Of a stretch of 64,000 nucleotides of DNA, positions 33,701 to 42,801 are shown piece after piece. This stretch comes from Bacillus sp. 1780r2a1. GTDB taxonomy: Bacteria; Bacillota; Bacilli; Bacillales; Bacillaceae_H. The number at the start of each line of letters is the position of its first letter. Within the stretch, counting starts at the first letter, position 1. Where the stretch lies: assembly GCA_024134725.1 (NCBI GenBank), contig CP099863.1:1545501-1609500 (forward strand). Direction: 5' to 3'. Under the pieces are notes generated by a model, which ran no database searches, had not been told where the DNA came from, and saw nothing but the letters and a program-made list of their open reading frames with translations. A program made the position numbers and the translations under genes.

Positions 33701-34120
33701 ATGACAAAAAAAACAATTTACTTCCTATGCACAGGTAACTCTTGCCGTAGCCAAATGGCAGAAGGTTGGGCAAAAAAGTATTTAAGTGATGAATGGAATG
33801 TATACAGTGCAGGTCTTGAAGCACATGGGTTAAATCCAAATGCTGTAAAAGCAATGAAAGAAGCAGGTATTGATATTACAAATCAAACATCTGATGTAAT
33901 TGACCCTGAGATTTTAAATTCTGCAGATTTAGTAGTGACGTTATGTGGTCACGCAGCTGATCACTGTCCAGTGACGCCACCACACGTAAAGCGCGTGCAC
34001 TGGGGCTTTGATGATCCAGCAAAAGCAGAAGGAACAGAAGACGAAAAATGGGCGTTTTTCCAACGAGTACGTGATGAAATTGGAGCTCGCATTCAACGTT
34101 TTGCTGAAACTGGTGAGTGA
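33701..34120 (+). CDS. arsC: ArsC thioredoxin-coupled arsenate reductase
   Basis: Starting at ATG 33701 (after AAAGGAGATG) the protein has 139 residues, the standard length of Bacillus-type ArsC. The low-molecular-weight phosphatase-like P-loop CTGNSCRSQ gives Cys10 and Cys15, and [11 protein letters not shown] gives Cys82 and Cys89 of the relay. It reduces arsenate to arsenite for export. It ends the first plus-strand unit, followed by a terminator. Confidence 0.93.
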   Translation: MTKKTIYFLCTGNSCRSQMAEGWAKKYLSDEWNVYSAGLEAHGLNPNAVKAMKEAGIDITNQTSDVIDPEILNSADLVVTLCGHAADHCPVTPPHVKRVHWGFDDPAKAEGTEDEKWAFFQRVRDEIGARIQRFAETGE

Positions 34121-34129
34121 AAAATAGAT

Positions 34130-34157
34130 AAGTCGAGAGCTAGCCTCTCGACTTTTA
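34130..34157 (+). terminator. Intrinsic terminator after arsC
   Basis: A 10-bp perfect stem (34130-34139 with 34145-34154) with a T-tail. Confidence 0.8.
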
Positions 34158-34168
34158 CTATATATCTA

Positions 34169-34189
34169 ATATAAGTATATTATTATACA
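34169..34189 (+). promoter_or_regulatory. Putative ArsR2 operator, arsDA promoter
   Basis: The 21-bp element shared with 31961-31981 (18 of 21 matches), between the arsC terminator and arsD. Confidence 0.5.
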
Positions 34190-34214
34190 CTTTTATTAGA
34201 GAGGGAGGTTGAGC

Positions 34215-34589
34215 ATGAAGAAAATAGAGATTTTTGACCCTGCAATGTGCTGTTCAACAGGAGTTTGTGGACCCAGTGTGGATCCGGAATTAACTCGAAT
34301 TGCTACTGTTATATCTCATCTTAAAAAAGGCGTAGTAGAGGTTGAACGCTACAATCTAACAAGCGACCCAGGACATTTTGTAGAAAATCAACAAATTAAC
34401 GCTCTGCTTATGAGTAAGGGAACAGACTGCTTACCGATTACTCTTATAGATGGAGAAGTCAAAAAGATCAGTAGCTATCCTACAAATGAAGAAATATCAA
34501 AATGGCTGGAAGTAAATCTAGAAGATTTAAAAGTGAAAAGTAAAACCGCAAGCATGCCGATTACTTTAAACATCACAAATAACAAGTAG
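34215..34589 (+). CDS. arsD: ArsD arsenic metallochaperone
   Basis: A 124-residue ArsD. The N-terminal metal site MCCSTGVCG (three Cys) is intact; the distal Cys pairs of the E. coli-plasmid ArsD are missing, as in many homologues. It delivers arsenite to ArsA, encoded 12 bp downstream. GGGAGG is spaced 6 nt from ATG 34215; a TTG two codons earlier is rejected. Confidence 0.9.
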   Translation: MKKIEIFDPAMCCSTGVCGPSVDPELTRIATVISHLKKGVVEVERYNLTSDPGHFVENQQINALLMSKGTDCLPITLIDGEVKKISSYPTNEEISKWLEVNLEDLKVKSKTASMPITLNITNNK

Positions 34590-34601
34590 GAGGTAAAGTT
34601 T

Positions 34602-36374
34602 ATGTTTCAACCTTTACAGCCTAGTAAAGTTAATAAAACACCGTTTTTATTTTTTACAGGAAAAGGTGGTGTGGGGAAGACTTCCACCGCATGCGCAATG
34701 GCTGTAGCATTAGCGGATGAAGGGAACCAAGTCCTGTTAATCAGTACAGATCCTGCTTCTAACTTACAAGATGTGTTTGAAGTGGAGCTGAACAACAAGC
34801 CTACGAAAATTCCAGCCATATCTAATTTATACGCTTGCAATTTAGATCCTGAAGAGGCAGCGCGAAGCTATAGAGAAAAAGTTATTGATCCCTATCGTGG
34901 AAAGCTTCCTGATTCAGTAATCGCGACTATGGAAGAGCAATTATCTGGAGCTTGTACAGTTGAGATTGCGGCATTTGATGAATTTACAAACGTACTGGGA
35001 GATAAAGAGCTAACGCAGCAGTTTGATTTTATCTTGTTCGATACGGCGCCAACAGGCCATACGTTACGCTTATTACAATTACCAACGGCATGGACGGGAT
35101 TTCTTGAAGAAAGCACACATGGAGCTTCTTGTCTTGGCCCGTTAGCTGGTTTAGGTAAAAAGAAGGAACAGTATGCGAAAGCTGTAGAAGTACTTTCAAA
35201 TCCAGAGCAAACAACGCTACTGTTGGTAGCAAGACCAGATGCCGCTTCGTTAAAAGAAGCAAATCGAGCTTCACAAGAGTTAAAGGAAATCGGTATAAAA
35301 AACCAACTCTTAATTATTAATGGTTTAATGAAAAGTTACATGAGTGGAGATTCAGTATCTACAGCTTTTTATAAAAAGCAGCGAAATGCATTAAAGAATC
35401 TACCTGTTGAATTAAAACAGCTGCCAACGTATTCACTTCCTTATGTATCCTATTCTTTAACGGGTGTCAAAAGCCTACGCTATTTATTCAAATCATATGT
35501 AATGCCAGCGGTTGAAGTCAAAGGTGTTAACCTAGTGAATAAGCACCTTTCATCGTTTAAAGATGTGGTGGATGATTTCTCAACCACCGGTATTAAAGTT
35601 ATTTTTACAATGGGAAAAGGCGGAGTTGGTAAGACTACTGTAGCATCAGCTATCGCTGTTGGTTTAGTAGAAAAAGGTTATAGAGTTCATTTGACAACAA
35701 CAGATCCAGCAAATCATATTGATTCTCTATTAAGTTCGACTGAAAACAACGATAGGTTAACAATTAGTAGTATTAATCCTGAAATAGTAGTTGAAGAATA
35801 TAAGAATCAGGTAATTAAAAAAGCCCGTCAAGAGCTTGATGAAGATGGAATTCAATACTTAAAAGAAGATTTAAATTCTCCATGTACAGAAGAAATTGCG
35901 ATTTTTCAAGCCTTTGCAGATGTAGTAGCAAAAGCAAAAGATGAAATTGTAGTAATTGACACAGCGCCAACTGGTCATACATTATTGCTACTGGATGCTA
36001 CACAATCCTATCATAAAGAGCTTGAACGCTCGACTGGAGAATTATCACAAAACGCCTTAGAGTTACTTCCACGGTTGCGAAATCAGCAAGAAACGAGCGT
36101 TGTTATTGTATCGCTAGCAGAAGCGACGCCCGTTCTTGAATCGAGTCGTCTTCAAGAAGATTTAAAGCGAGCGGGAATTATGCCGAAATGGTGGGTTGTA
36201 AATCAAAGCTTATATGCAACAAACACAGCTGATAGTCTATTAAAAGGACGAGCTTCTACTGAGAAGCTCTGGCTAAAAAAAATCAGTGAAGAACTAACTT
36301 CACATGTTTCAGTTATACCATGGCAAGAGGAAGAAAAAATTGGGTATGAAAAAGTGAAAGAATACGCTAAATAA
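34602..36374 (+). CDS. arsA: ArsA arsenite-stimulated ATPase
   Basis: A 590-residue protein with two homologous nucleotide-binding halves: GKGGVGKT at about 20-27 and again at 338-345. Each half has the DTAPTGHT signature, and Cys residues in GACTVEIAAF and SPCTEEIAIF that bind metalloid. It couples ATP hydrolysis to ArsB. AGGAGG precedes the ATG. Confidence 0.93.
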   Translation: MFQPLQPSKVNKTPFLFFTGKGGVGKTSTACAMAVALADEGNQVLLISTDPASNLQDVFEVELNNKPTKIPAISNLYACNLDPEEAARSYREKVIDPYRGKLPDSVIATMEEQLSGACTVEIAAFDEFTNVLGDKELTQQFDFILFDTAPTGHTLRLLQLPTAWTGFLEESTHGASCLGPLAGLGKKKEQYAKAVEVLSNPEQTTLLLVARPDAASLKEANRASQELKEIGIKNQLLIINGLMKSYMSGDSVSTAFYKKQRNALKNLPVELKQLPTYSLPYVSYSLTGVKSLRYLFKSYVMPAVEVKGVNLVNKHLSSFKDVVDDFSTTGIKVIFTMGKGGVGKTTVASAIAVGLVEKGYRVHLTTTDPANHIDSLLSSTENNDRLTISSINPEIVVEEYKNQVIKKARQELDEDGIQYLKEDLNSPCTEEIAIFQAFADVVAKAKDEIVVIDTAPTGHTLLLLDATQSYHKELERSTGELSQNALELLPRLRNQQETSVVIVSLAEATPVLESSRLQEDLKRAGIMPKWWVVNQSLYATNTADSLLKGRASTEKLWLKKISEELTSHVSVIPWQEEEKIGYEKVKEYAK

Positions 36375-36418
36375 ATAGAATGTTTTTCAATACTACTAAT
36401 CAGTTAGAGGTGAAAGCA

Positions 36419-36847
36419 ATGAGTGCTAAAAAGTATCAGGAATTAATTAAAAATCGTATTTTTATTGGTGGAGCAGCAGATGCAAAAGAAATGATGGAAG
36501 ATGAGAAAGCAGATGTTATTTTTGATTTGCGAGCTGAAGCCTTGGATCATGATGTACCAGAGATTCGTGTCCATGTACCAATTGTAGATGACGCTGAACA
36601 ACAAGACGAGTCCGTTCAAAGAGCAATTAACGAAGTTGTCAAAGCGTACAAAGAAGGCAAGAAAGTATATTTTCATTGTGCTGGAGGAAGTAATCGTACG
36701 GGTACTGTTGCGATTGGAACATTGCTTGCACTAGGTGAAGATAAAAGCCTGGAAGAAGCAGAAGAGAAGGCAAAAGCAGTTAGAACAAAAATTAATGTAA
36801 AATCTGAAATGAAAGAGTCTCTTCAACGATTGTTTCCTGAGGCTTAA
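36419..36847 (+). CDS. Dual-specificity phosphatase-like protein in the ars operon
   Basis: A 142-residue protein with the cysteine-phosphatase loop HCAGGSNRTG and an upstream conserved Asp-rich segment (VPIVDDAEQ), as in bacterial dual-specificity/tyrosine phosphatases. GAGGTGAAAG precedes ATG 36419; the earlier ATG 36380 has no ribosome site. It sits between arsA and a HesB-like gene. Phosphatase loops can bind arsenate, but a role in arsenic metabolism is inference. Confidence 0.8.
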   Translation: MSAKKYQELIKNRIFIGGAADAKEMMEDEKADVIFDLRAEALDHDVPEIRVHVPIVDDAEQQDESVQRAINEVVKAYKEGKKVYFHCAGGSNRTGTVAIGTLLALGEDKSLEEAEEKAKAVRTKINVKSEMKESLQRLFPEA

Positions 36848-36870
36848 ATGAAAAGAAGGGGGAGAGCTAC

Positions 36871-37155
36871 ATGAATATCTCAAACGAAGCGAAAAAAATG
36901 TTACTAGAGGTCTTTGCAAGTCAAGGAGGAAGTGGCATTCGTTTTTATTCTGAAGGACAGGGTTGCTGTGGGCCGCAAATAGGACTTTCATTAGAGGCTC
37001 CTGGCACAAATGATCAAGTTCAAGAAATCAATGGAATTTCCGTTGCAATAGAACAAGAAGTGTTATTTGCAACACAAGATTTAACACTTGATGTACAAGA
37101 AAATCCGCAAGGGAAAGGTTTTGTGTTAGTAGGAGTCAACAATAGCTGTTCTTAA
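36871..37155 (+). CDS. HesB/IscA-like small protein
   Basis: A 94-residue HesB/IscA-fold protein with the motif GQGCCGPQIGL and a C-terminal Cys (NNSCS). It resembles the HesB-like family in which the first of the two adjacent Cys is selenocysteine in some bacteria. The close Cys pair could hold a metal or metalloid. Last gene of the arsDA unit; function not established. Confidence 0.7.
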   Translation: MNISNEAKKMLLEVFASQGGSGIRFYSEGQGCCGPQIGLSLEAPGTNDQVQEINGISVAIEQEVLFATQDLTLDVQENPQGKGFVLVGVNNSCS

Positions 37156-37167
37156 GTTAAGCGGAAC

Positions 37168-37198
37168 AAAAAGACTGCAGATTAGTGCAGTCTTTTTC
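37168..37198 (+). terminator. Intrinsic terminator
   Basis: A 12-bp stem of AAAAAGACTGCA with its complement; ends the ars island. Confidence 0.85.
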
Positions 37199-37298
37199 GT
37201 TTCGTAGCTCTTGTGTAAAGCTACATCTTTTGAGTTTAATAGGAGAAAGCGATATACTTGACGAAGTGAAGATTTTTAAGTCAGGGGGAATCATTGTT

Positions 37299-38180
37299 AT
37301 GAGTTTTATGCCTAAAGCTATTTTCTTAGATATGGACGGTACGATTTTAAACCGCTCAAATCGAGTAACAATTGAGACAAAAGAAATTATTGATGACCTA
37401 CGTGCACAAGGAATCTTCGTCTTTATTGCAACAGGAAGAGCTTTTGATGAAATAGCAGAGCTAGTGCCTGAAGACTTTGAAGTAGATGGATTCATTACAT
37501 CCAATGGTATGGCAGGACATGTGGGAGGCGAAATGGTCTTTAAGCATTCACTGTCACGTGAATTGGTTGAAAGAGTCATTGAAAAAGCACGAAAAAATCA
37601 AGTTTATTACGAATTATTCCCATACGGAGCACCGCGAATGACGCTTCAACAAGACAGAGAATATGTTGAACATGAAGTTCGTGAGCCAAAACCAGAAAGC
37701 GTTGAAATTAATGAATGGCTTTCAAGAAAAAAAGCTATCGGAGAAGAAATTCAGTGGCAAGAGAAAATAGAAGGCAGTGAATTCTCCAAGTTTTATTTCT
37801 TTGCTAGAACCTATGAACATATTAATAAATGGAAAGCGGAGCTTGAAAAGTTAAAGCAAGAAATGGATTTTACAATGTCCATTTCATCTCCTCATAACGT
37901 AGAGGTGATGGTTGCGAATGTGAATAAGGCAACTGGAATTCAACAGATGCTAAAGCACTATAACTTACCTCATGAAGATATCTTAGGTATCGGTGACAGT
38001 AATAACGACCTGCCAATGTTTAAGTACGTTGGATATGCAGTAGCCATGAAAAATGCCGGTGACCATATTAAAGATATTGTAGATGACGTAACAGAGTATA
38101 GCTGTGATGAAAACGGCGTTTATCATTATCTTTCTAAATTTAAAGTGAAAAAAAACAATCCCATTATGCCTAACGCATAA
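37299..38180 (+). CDS. Cof-type HAD-family phosphatase
   Basis: A 293-residue HAD hydrolase: nucleophile motif DMDGTILN, motif II in FIATGR, and the C-terminal GDSNNDLPMF with a type IIB cap between. The substrate is probably a sugar phosphate or similar. AGGGGGAA precedes ATG 37299. A longer in-frame start at 37185 lies inside the preceding terminator and is rejected. Confidence 0.85.
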   Translation: MSFMPKAIFLDMDGTILNRSNRVTIETKEIIDDLRAQGIFVFIATGRAFDEIAELVPEDFEVDGFITSNGMAGHVGGEMVFKHSLSRELVERVIEKARKNQVYYELFPYGAPRMTLQQDREYVEHEVREPKPESVEINEWLSRKKAIGEEIQWQEKIEGSEFSKFYFFARTYEHINKWKAELEKLKQEMDFTMSISSPHNVEVMVANVNKATGIQQMLKHYNLPHEDILGIGDSNNDLPMFKYVGYAVAMKNAGDHIKDIVDDVTEYSCDENGVYHYLSKFKVKKNNPIMPNA

Positions 38181-38186
38181 TCTAAG

Positions 38187-38220
38187 AAGCTAACGAGCTA
38201 CTTTGCTCGTTAGCTTTTTT
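38187..38220 (+). terminator. Intrinsic terminator
   Basis: A 12-bp perfect stem (38187-38198 with 38205-38216) and a T-tract. Confidence 0.88.
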
Positions 38221-38252
38221 ATGTATGAAAAAGTTATAAAAAACGAAACCTA

Positions 38253-38453
38253 ATGTTAATAAAGTCAACGTGGTGGCTAGTCGCTTACTATGTAGTTATG
38301 ATTATTATTTCTTATTTAGGTTCATTTGGCGGAGGGCTTGGAGTGTTAGGGAACCCTTTAGATCTATTTTTAATTGCTGTTATTTCCTTAATGATTTACT
38401 ACTGGGCAAAACATTCTGGCTTGCCAAAAGCCATTATTGATGAAGATGATTAA
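38253..38453 (+). CDS. Small membrane protein, possible APC-permease C-terminal remnant
   Basis: A 66-residue protein with two hydrophobic segments and the pattern GSFGGGLGVLGNPLDLFL followed by YYWAKHSGLPK. This resembles the last helices of an amino-acid/polyamine/organocation (APC) permease. It lacks a good ribosome site. It may be a free-standing small protein or the remains of a deleted permease gene. Confidence 0.45.
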   Translation: MLIKSTWWLVAYYVVMIIISYLGSFGGGLGVLGNPLDLFLIAVISLMIYYWAKHSGLPKAIIDEDD

Positions 38454-38461
38454 TAAACAAT

Positions 38462-38496
38462 AAGCCCCCTGATACGTTACGTATCAGGGAGCTTGT
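38462..38496. terminator. Bidirectional terminator
   Basis: A near-perfect 15-bp stem (38462-38476 with 38480-38494) between convergent small genes. Confidence 0.7.
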
Positions 38497-38661
38497 TTAA
38501 ATAACTGGTTTATTCATTTTATAATTTGGATAGCAGTAATAAGGCGGTCTAGGACCAATTTTTGGCATGGACCACGAATTATGAATGTACACCATTTTTA
38601 CTTTATCATCTGATTGAGTTACTAACAGCAGCTGTACCTCTTTATTAAATTCATATTTCAT
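38497..38661 (-). CDS. Hypothetical 54-residue protein
   Basis: A short gene starting MKYEFNKEVQ, with Pro/Tyr-rich GPRPPYYCYPNY near its end. AGGAG is spaced about 8 nt from the ATG. It lies 18 bp after the SDR stop codon on the same strand and ends at a hairpin, so it looks like the second gene of a unit. No family recognised. Confidence 0.5.
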   Translation of the reverse strand: MKYEFNKEVQLLLVTQSDDKVKMVYIHNSWSMPKIGPRPPYYCYPNYKMNKPVI

Positions 38662-38679
38662 TCCGTTCAGCTCCTCATA

Positions 38680-39657
38680 CTAAGAATTTGTTGACTCTCC
38701 GCCGTCTACGTGTAAAACTTGCCCAGTAACGAACCTAGAATCATCAGATGCTAAGTATACATATGTTGGAGCAAGTTCAAACGGTTGGGCTGCACGCTCG
38801 AGTGGATTAAAGGAGCCAAATACGGCCACTTGGTCTGAAGAAAAGCTAGCTGGAATAAGAGGTGTCCACGTTCTACCAGGAGCTACGGCGTTCACACGAA
38901 TTCCTTTTTTTGCTACGCTTTTAGCTAAAGCACGCGTAAATCCAACGTTTGCAGCTTTCGTTGCAGTGTAGTCAATAAGCTGTTTTTCACCCACATAAGC
39001 AACAACCGAAGCTGTATTAATAATTGAGCTTCCTTCTTTTAGATGTGGAAGAGCTGCTCGCGTCGTATAGAAATGAGAATAGATGTTGACTTTAAACGTT
39101 TCATCAAACTGTTCATCCGTAATATCTACAAGGTCTAGCTGCTGAAATTGAATGCCCACATGATTGCAAAGGATATCAAGCTTACCAAACGTTTCAATTG
39201 TTTGGTCAACAATGGCAACGCACTGCTTTTTTTCTCTCAAATCACCAGGCAACAGCAAACAGCGCTGACCGAGTTCTTCAACCCGAGATTTTGTTCGATT
39301 TGCATCTTCGTGTTCGTTTAGATAGGCAATGGCGACATCAGCGCCTTCCTTTGCAAATGCAATGGCAGCGGCTGCACCAATTCCGCTATCGCCTCCCGTA
39401 ATTAGCGCGACTTTTCCTTTAAGCTTTCCGCTTCCTTGATAGTTTGGATTTTCAATGATTGGAAGCGGAACCATTAATTTTTCTACCCCTGGTTGACTAA
39501 GCTGACGCTGTTCGGGAACATTGATGGGAATTTCTTTAAACTGAGTAATATTCCCATAGTTTGGATAAAGGGGATAAGGATTCTTTTGCATTTCGCTCTT
39601 GAATTTTTCTTGTAATTCTTTAATTTGGCGCAACTGTTCTTGATCTCTCTCGTTCAT
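38680..39657 (-). CDS. SDR-family oxidoreductase, YhxC/YghA type
   Basis: A 325-residue SDR with an N-terminal extension of about 75 residues typical of the general-stress type ([19 protein letters not shown]). Rossmann motif TGGDSGIG, the catalytic Ser in NTASVVAY and YTATK are present; the usual NNAG motif reads CNHVG. Stress-linked homologues exist in Bacillus, but the substrate is unknown. AGGAGG precedes the ATG. Confidence 0.87.
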   Translation of the reverse strand: MNERDQEQLRQIKELQEKFKSEMQKNPYPLYPNYGNITQFKEIPINVPEQRQLSQPGVEKLMVPLPIIENPNYQGSGKLKGKVALITGGDSGIGAAAAIAFAKEGADVAIAYLNEHEDANRTKSRVEELGQRCLLLPGDLREKKQCVAIVDQTIETFGKLDILCNHVGIQFQQLDLVDITDEQFDETFKVNIYSHFYTTRAALPHLKEGSSIINTASVVAYVGEKQLIDYTATKAANVGFTRALAKSVAKKGIRVNAVAPGRTWTPLIPASFSSDQVAVFGSFNPLERAAQPFELAPTYVYLASDDSRFVTGQVLHVDGGESTNS

Positions 39658-39753
39658 ATGAACCTCCTATAGAACAAATTTACTTCTATAGCATCTCTAT
39701 GTTCACTGTGATAAACAAATGAAGAGAATATTTCTTTTGAAGGGGAGTATTCA

Positions 39754-39791
39754 TAAAAAAAGTAGGAACATAACGCGTGTTAAGTTCCTAC
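39754..39791 (-). terminator. Terminator of cadA
   Basis: GTAGGAAC (39762-39769) pairs with GTTCCTAC (39784-39791), with further inner pairing, and is followed on the minus strand by seven Ts. Confidence 0.8.
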
Positions 39792-39800
39792 GTAATAAGG

Positions 39801-42269
39801 TTATTCTTTCATTTTTAATAACCGTAAACTATTTAAGATAACGAGTAAAGCTGCGCCTGTATCACTTAATACTGCAATCCAAAGCGTCAACCAACCGGGA
39901 AAGATAAAGATTAACGCAATAGCTTTAATGATAATAGAAAACCAAATATTTTGCTTGATAACCTGTAAAGTTTTGCGACTAAGCTTTATGGTGTGCGGAA
40001 GCTTCTCTAGATTATCAGCCATGAGAACGATATCCGCTGTTTCCATTGCTGTATCTGTCCCAGCTCCGCCCATTGCAATGCCAAGGTCAGCGGTAGCAAG
40101 AGCAGGAGCATCATTAATTCCATCACCCACCATTGCGGTTTTATAACCTTCAGTCTGTAGTTTTTGAATGGCTTTTACTTTGTCTTCTGGCAAGAGGTTA
40201 GCAAAATATCGCTCTACGCCAGCTTCTTTAGCAATAGTTTTGGCAGTTCCTTCGTGATCACCCGTTAGCATGACAGTTTGTTTAATACTTGTATCTTTTA
40301 AGTTTCGTAAAGCAGATACAGTTGTGCTACGAATGGTATCTGCTACGCTAATCACACCTAAAAGCTCTTTTTCTGTTCCTACAATAATAATCGTTTTCCC
40401 GCTTTCTTCAAAACGCTCAACGTGAGTCTGCAAATCTTCAAAAGTAGTTCCTAGTTCAATGAACAGCTTTTTATTTCCAGCGTAATAATTAGTTCCGTTG
40501 ATGGTTGCCTGAACACCTTTTCCGGTAATGCTTCTAAAGTTAGCTCCGTCTAACGTATCAACGTTTCTTTCATCCGCGTATGCCACAATGGCTTTTGCAA
40601 TTGGATGATTAGAATAAGCTTCGAGGGTTTTTATAACGGCAAGTAAATCTTGTTCAGATTTCAATGCAATTACATCTGAAACAGCTGGTTTTCCTTCTGT
40701 TAGTGTTCCGGTTTTATCAAACGCAATGGCGCTTATAGAGCCGGCTTTTTCTAAAAAGGTTCCGCCTTTAATTAACACACCATTTTTTGCGGCATTGCCA
40801 ATGGCTGATACAATCGCGACCGGTGTGGAAATAACTAAAGCACAAGGACACGCTACGACTAAAAGTTCAAGTCCTTTATAAAACCATTCTCCCCAAAGCC
40901 CATCAACTAAAGGTGGGAGTACCATAACAAATAAAGCTAAAATAAAGACAATAGGTGTATAAATAGCAGCGAACTTATCAATAAACGCCTGAGTAGGTGC
41001 CTTCTTTTCCTGGGCTTCTTCAACTAGATGAATAATTTTTGAAATCGTTGTATCTTTCACAAGCTTTGTTACTTTAATTTCAAGAGAGCCGTTTTCATTA
41101 ATTGTGCCAGCATATACAGTATCACCAACCGTTTTATCAACGGGAATGGATTCTCCTGTAATAGGGGCTTGATTAATGCTCGAATTACCTTGGATAATTT
41201 CTCCATCTAAAGGAATACGGTCTCCTGGCTTTACGACTAGAACATCACCAATCGCGACGGCTTCAACCGCTTTCTTGATTAAAGTATGTTCATTTTTTAT
41301 CCAAGCATCAGGAGGGGCTAAATTCATCAAGTTACGAATAGAGTTTCTTGTTTGTTCAATGGATCTTGTTTGAAGCATGACACCTAAAGCAAAGAGCCAA
41401 ACAACAGTAGCACCTTCTAACCATTCACCAATAATAGCTGCTCCGAGTGCAGCAACGGTCATTAAAACATTCATATCGAGTGAACGGCTTTTTATCCCGT
41501 AGTACGCACTTTTTGCGGGCTTGTAGCCGCTAATAATCATCGCGATGGCATATAAAACGTTACTTATTAATAATGGAATTCCAAAGAAAGAGCCGGTGAA
41601 TCCCAATGCAATAAGTACACCAGAAGTAATTACCGGAAGCGTATTTGTTTTTTGAGAAGAAGAAACTGTTCTGCTACTCGTAATCAAGGTAGCTGTATAG
41701 CCGGCTTTTGATATTTCACGAATAATCTCTTCTGTAGGGTTGTCGTGGTCAACCTGCGCTTTTCCAGTTGAAAAGTTGACGCGAACATCTTGAACACCAG
41801 ATACATTTTTTAAGTGATTCACAATGGTATTTGCGCAAGCTGCACAGTCTATTCCTTCAATTAGGTATGTCTTTGAGTTTTGGTGATGAAGAGGCTCAAT
41901 GTCAAAACCAAGCTTTTCTACCTGACGTATAATTGGAGAGAATGCAGATGAATGAGCAGCGGAAACCTGTAATTTTCCCGTGCTGTAATTTAGGTTTACA
42001 TCTTGAATGTCCTGTAAATTTCGTAAGCTCTTTTCGATGGTAGCAGCACACGATGGACAGTCCATTCCATAGATGCGATATGTTTCAATTTGTCCAGAGC
42101 TTGCTAGATTAATAGATTTAGAGAGTTCACTAGTACAACAAGACGAATGTGTATGATGCTTTTGTAAACTGGCACTGCTTGAACCGCAGCAGGATGCTGC
42201 TTGTGTTTCATGTTGTTCTTGGCAACAGCTTTTTTCTCCTTCATGGTTTTCTCGATTTGAATGTGCCAT
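39801..42269 (-). CDS. cadA: Cd/Zn/Pb-exporting P1B-type ATPase
   Basis: An 822-residue heavy-metal ATPase. The N-terminus has a His/Cys-rich stretch (ASCCGSSSA, HHTHSSCC), then two HMA domains (GMDCPSCAAT and GIDCAACANT). The membrane metal site is ACPCALV, the phosphorylation site DKTGTLTEG, and the hinge GDGINDAPAL. GAGGAG is spaced 9 nt from ATG 42269 rather than 42278. It is the effector of cadC, encoded immediately upstream. Confidence 0.92.
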   Translation of the reverse strand: MAHSNRENHEGEKSCCQEQHETQAASCCGSSSASLQKHHTHSSCCTSELSKSINLASSGQIETYRIYGMDCPSCAATIEKSLRNLQDIQDVNLNYSTGKLQVSAAHSSAFSPIIRQVEKLGFDIEPLHHQNSKTYLIEGIDCAACANTIVNHLKNVSGVQDVRVNFSTGKAQVDHDNPTEEIIREISKAGYTATLITSSRTVSSSQKTNTLPVITSGVLIALGFTGSFFGIPLLISNVLYAIAMIISGYKPAKSAYYGIKSRSLDMNVLMTVAALGAAIIGEWLEGATVVWLFALGVMLQTRSIEQTRNSIRNLMNLAPPDAWIKNEHTLIKKAVEAVAIGDVLVVKPGDRIPLDGEIIQGNSSINQAPITGESIPVDKTVGDTVYAGTINENGSLEIKVTKLVKDTTISKIIHLVEEAQEKKAPTQAFIDKFAAIYTPIVFILALFVMVLPPLVDGLWGEWFYKGLELLVVACPCALVISTPVAIVSAIGNAAKNGVLIKGGTFLEKAGSISAIAFDKTGTLTEGKPAVSDVIALKSEQDLLAVIKTLEAYSNHPIAKAIVAYADERNVDTLDGANFRSITGKGVQATINGTNYYAGNKKLFIELGTTFEDLQTHVERFEESGKTIIIVGTEKELLGVISVADTIRSTTVSALRNLKDTSIKQTVMLTGDHEGTAKTIAKEAGVERYFANLLPEDKVKAIQKLQTEGYKTAMVGDGINDAPALATADLGIAMGGAGTDTAMETADIVLMADNLEKLPHTIKLSRKTLQVIKQNIWFSIIIKAIALIFIFPGWLTLWIAVLSDTGAALLVILNSLRLLKMKE

Positions 42270-42300
42270 TTCTTTCAACTCCTCATAGTATACAAAAAGC

Positions 42301-42660
42301 TTAGCTCGTTACGGATGAATCGTTTGTAAACATCGTTATCACTAATTGCTTAACGTGCTCATCAGTTAACGAATAAAAGGCAAGTTTTCCTTCTTTTCGA
42401 TAGCTCGCAATATCTAAATTGCGTAATAGTCTTAGGTGATGAGAAGCAGTAGCAACCGTGCATTCCACAATATTTGCTACATCACATACGCATAGTTCAT
42501 CACTTTGACAAAGAGCAAGCACAATTTTTAACCGTGTTTCATCTGCTAATGCCTTGAGTGTTTTTGTGACTGCTTGAATGCTTTCAGTATGAATCGATGG
42601 CTTAATTCGATTAACTTTTTCTTCGTTGAAACAATAAATATCACAGCGATCCTTTGCCAT
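42301..42660 (-). CDS. cadC: CadC metal-responsive ArsR-family repressor
   Basis: A 119-residue repressor with the CadC metal ligands: N-terminal CDIYC (C6/C10 region) and LCVCD in the winged helix. TVATASHHLRLLRNL is the recognition helix. Cd(II), Pb(II) or Zn(II) binding releases it from DNA. Two palindromes upstream (42675, 42722) fit its operator. It is co-transcribed with cadA after 31 bp. Confidence 0.92.
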   Translation of the reverse strand: MAKDRCDIYCFNEEKVNRIKPSIHTESIQAVTKTLKALADETRLKIVLALCQSDELCVCDVANIVECTVATASHHLRLLRNLDIASYRKEGKLAFYSLTDEHVKQLVITMFTNDSSVTS

Positions 42661-42674
42661 AGAGGTCTCCCTTC

Positions 42675-42694
42675 ATTCAAATAATCGTTTGAAT
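42675..42694. promoter_or_regulatory. CadC-type operator 1
   Basis: ATTCAAATAATCGTTTGAAT, an inverted repeat with TTCAAA/TTTGAA half-sites 15 bp before the cadC start. Confidence 0.65.
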
Positions 42695-42721
42695 ATAGTA
42701 TATTACAGAGATAATAAAACG

Positions 42722-42739
42722 TTCAAACAAATATTTGAA
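42722..42739. promoter_or_regulatory. CadC-type operator 2
   Basis: TTCAAACAAATATTTGAA, the same half-sites, 47 bp further upstream. Confidence 0.6.
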
Positions 42740-42759
42740 TATAAACAAGATATGTACAC

Positions 42760-42796
42760 AAAAAAGCACATCATGCAGCGATGATGTGCTTTTTCG
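42760..42796. terminator. Terminator of the peroxiredoxin gene
   Basis: A stem of 13 or more bp built on AAAAGCACATCAT and its complement, with T/A tracts on both sides. Confidence 0.8.
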
Positions 42797-42801
42797 GTCT
42801 C

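Noticed and set aside
37185-37298. Upstream start for the HAD phosphatase
   Set aside because: It overlaps the ars-island terminator and adds residues not typical of the family.
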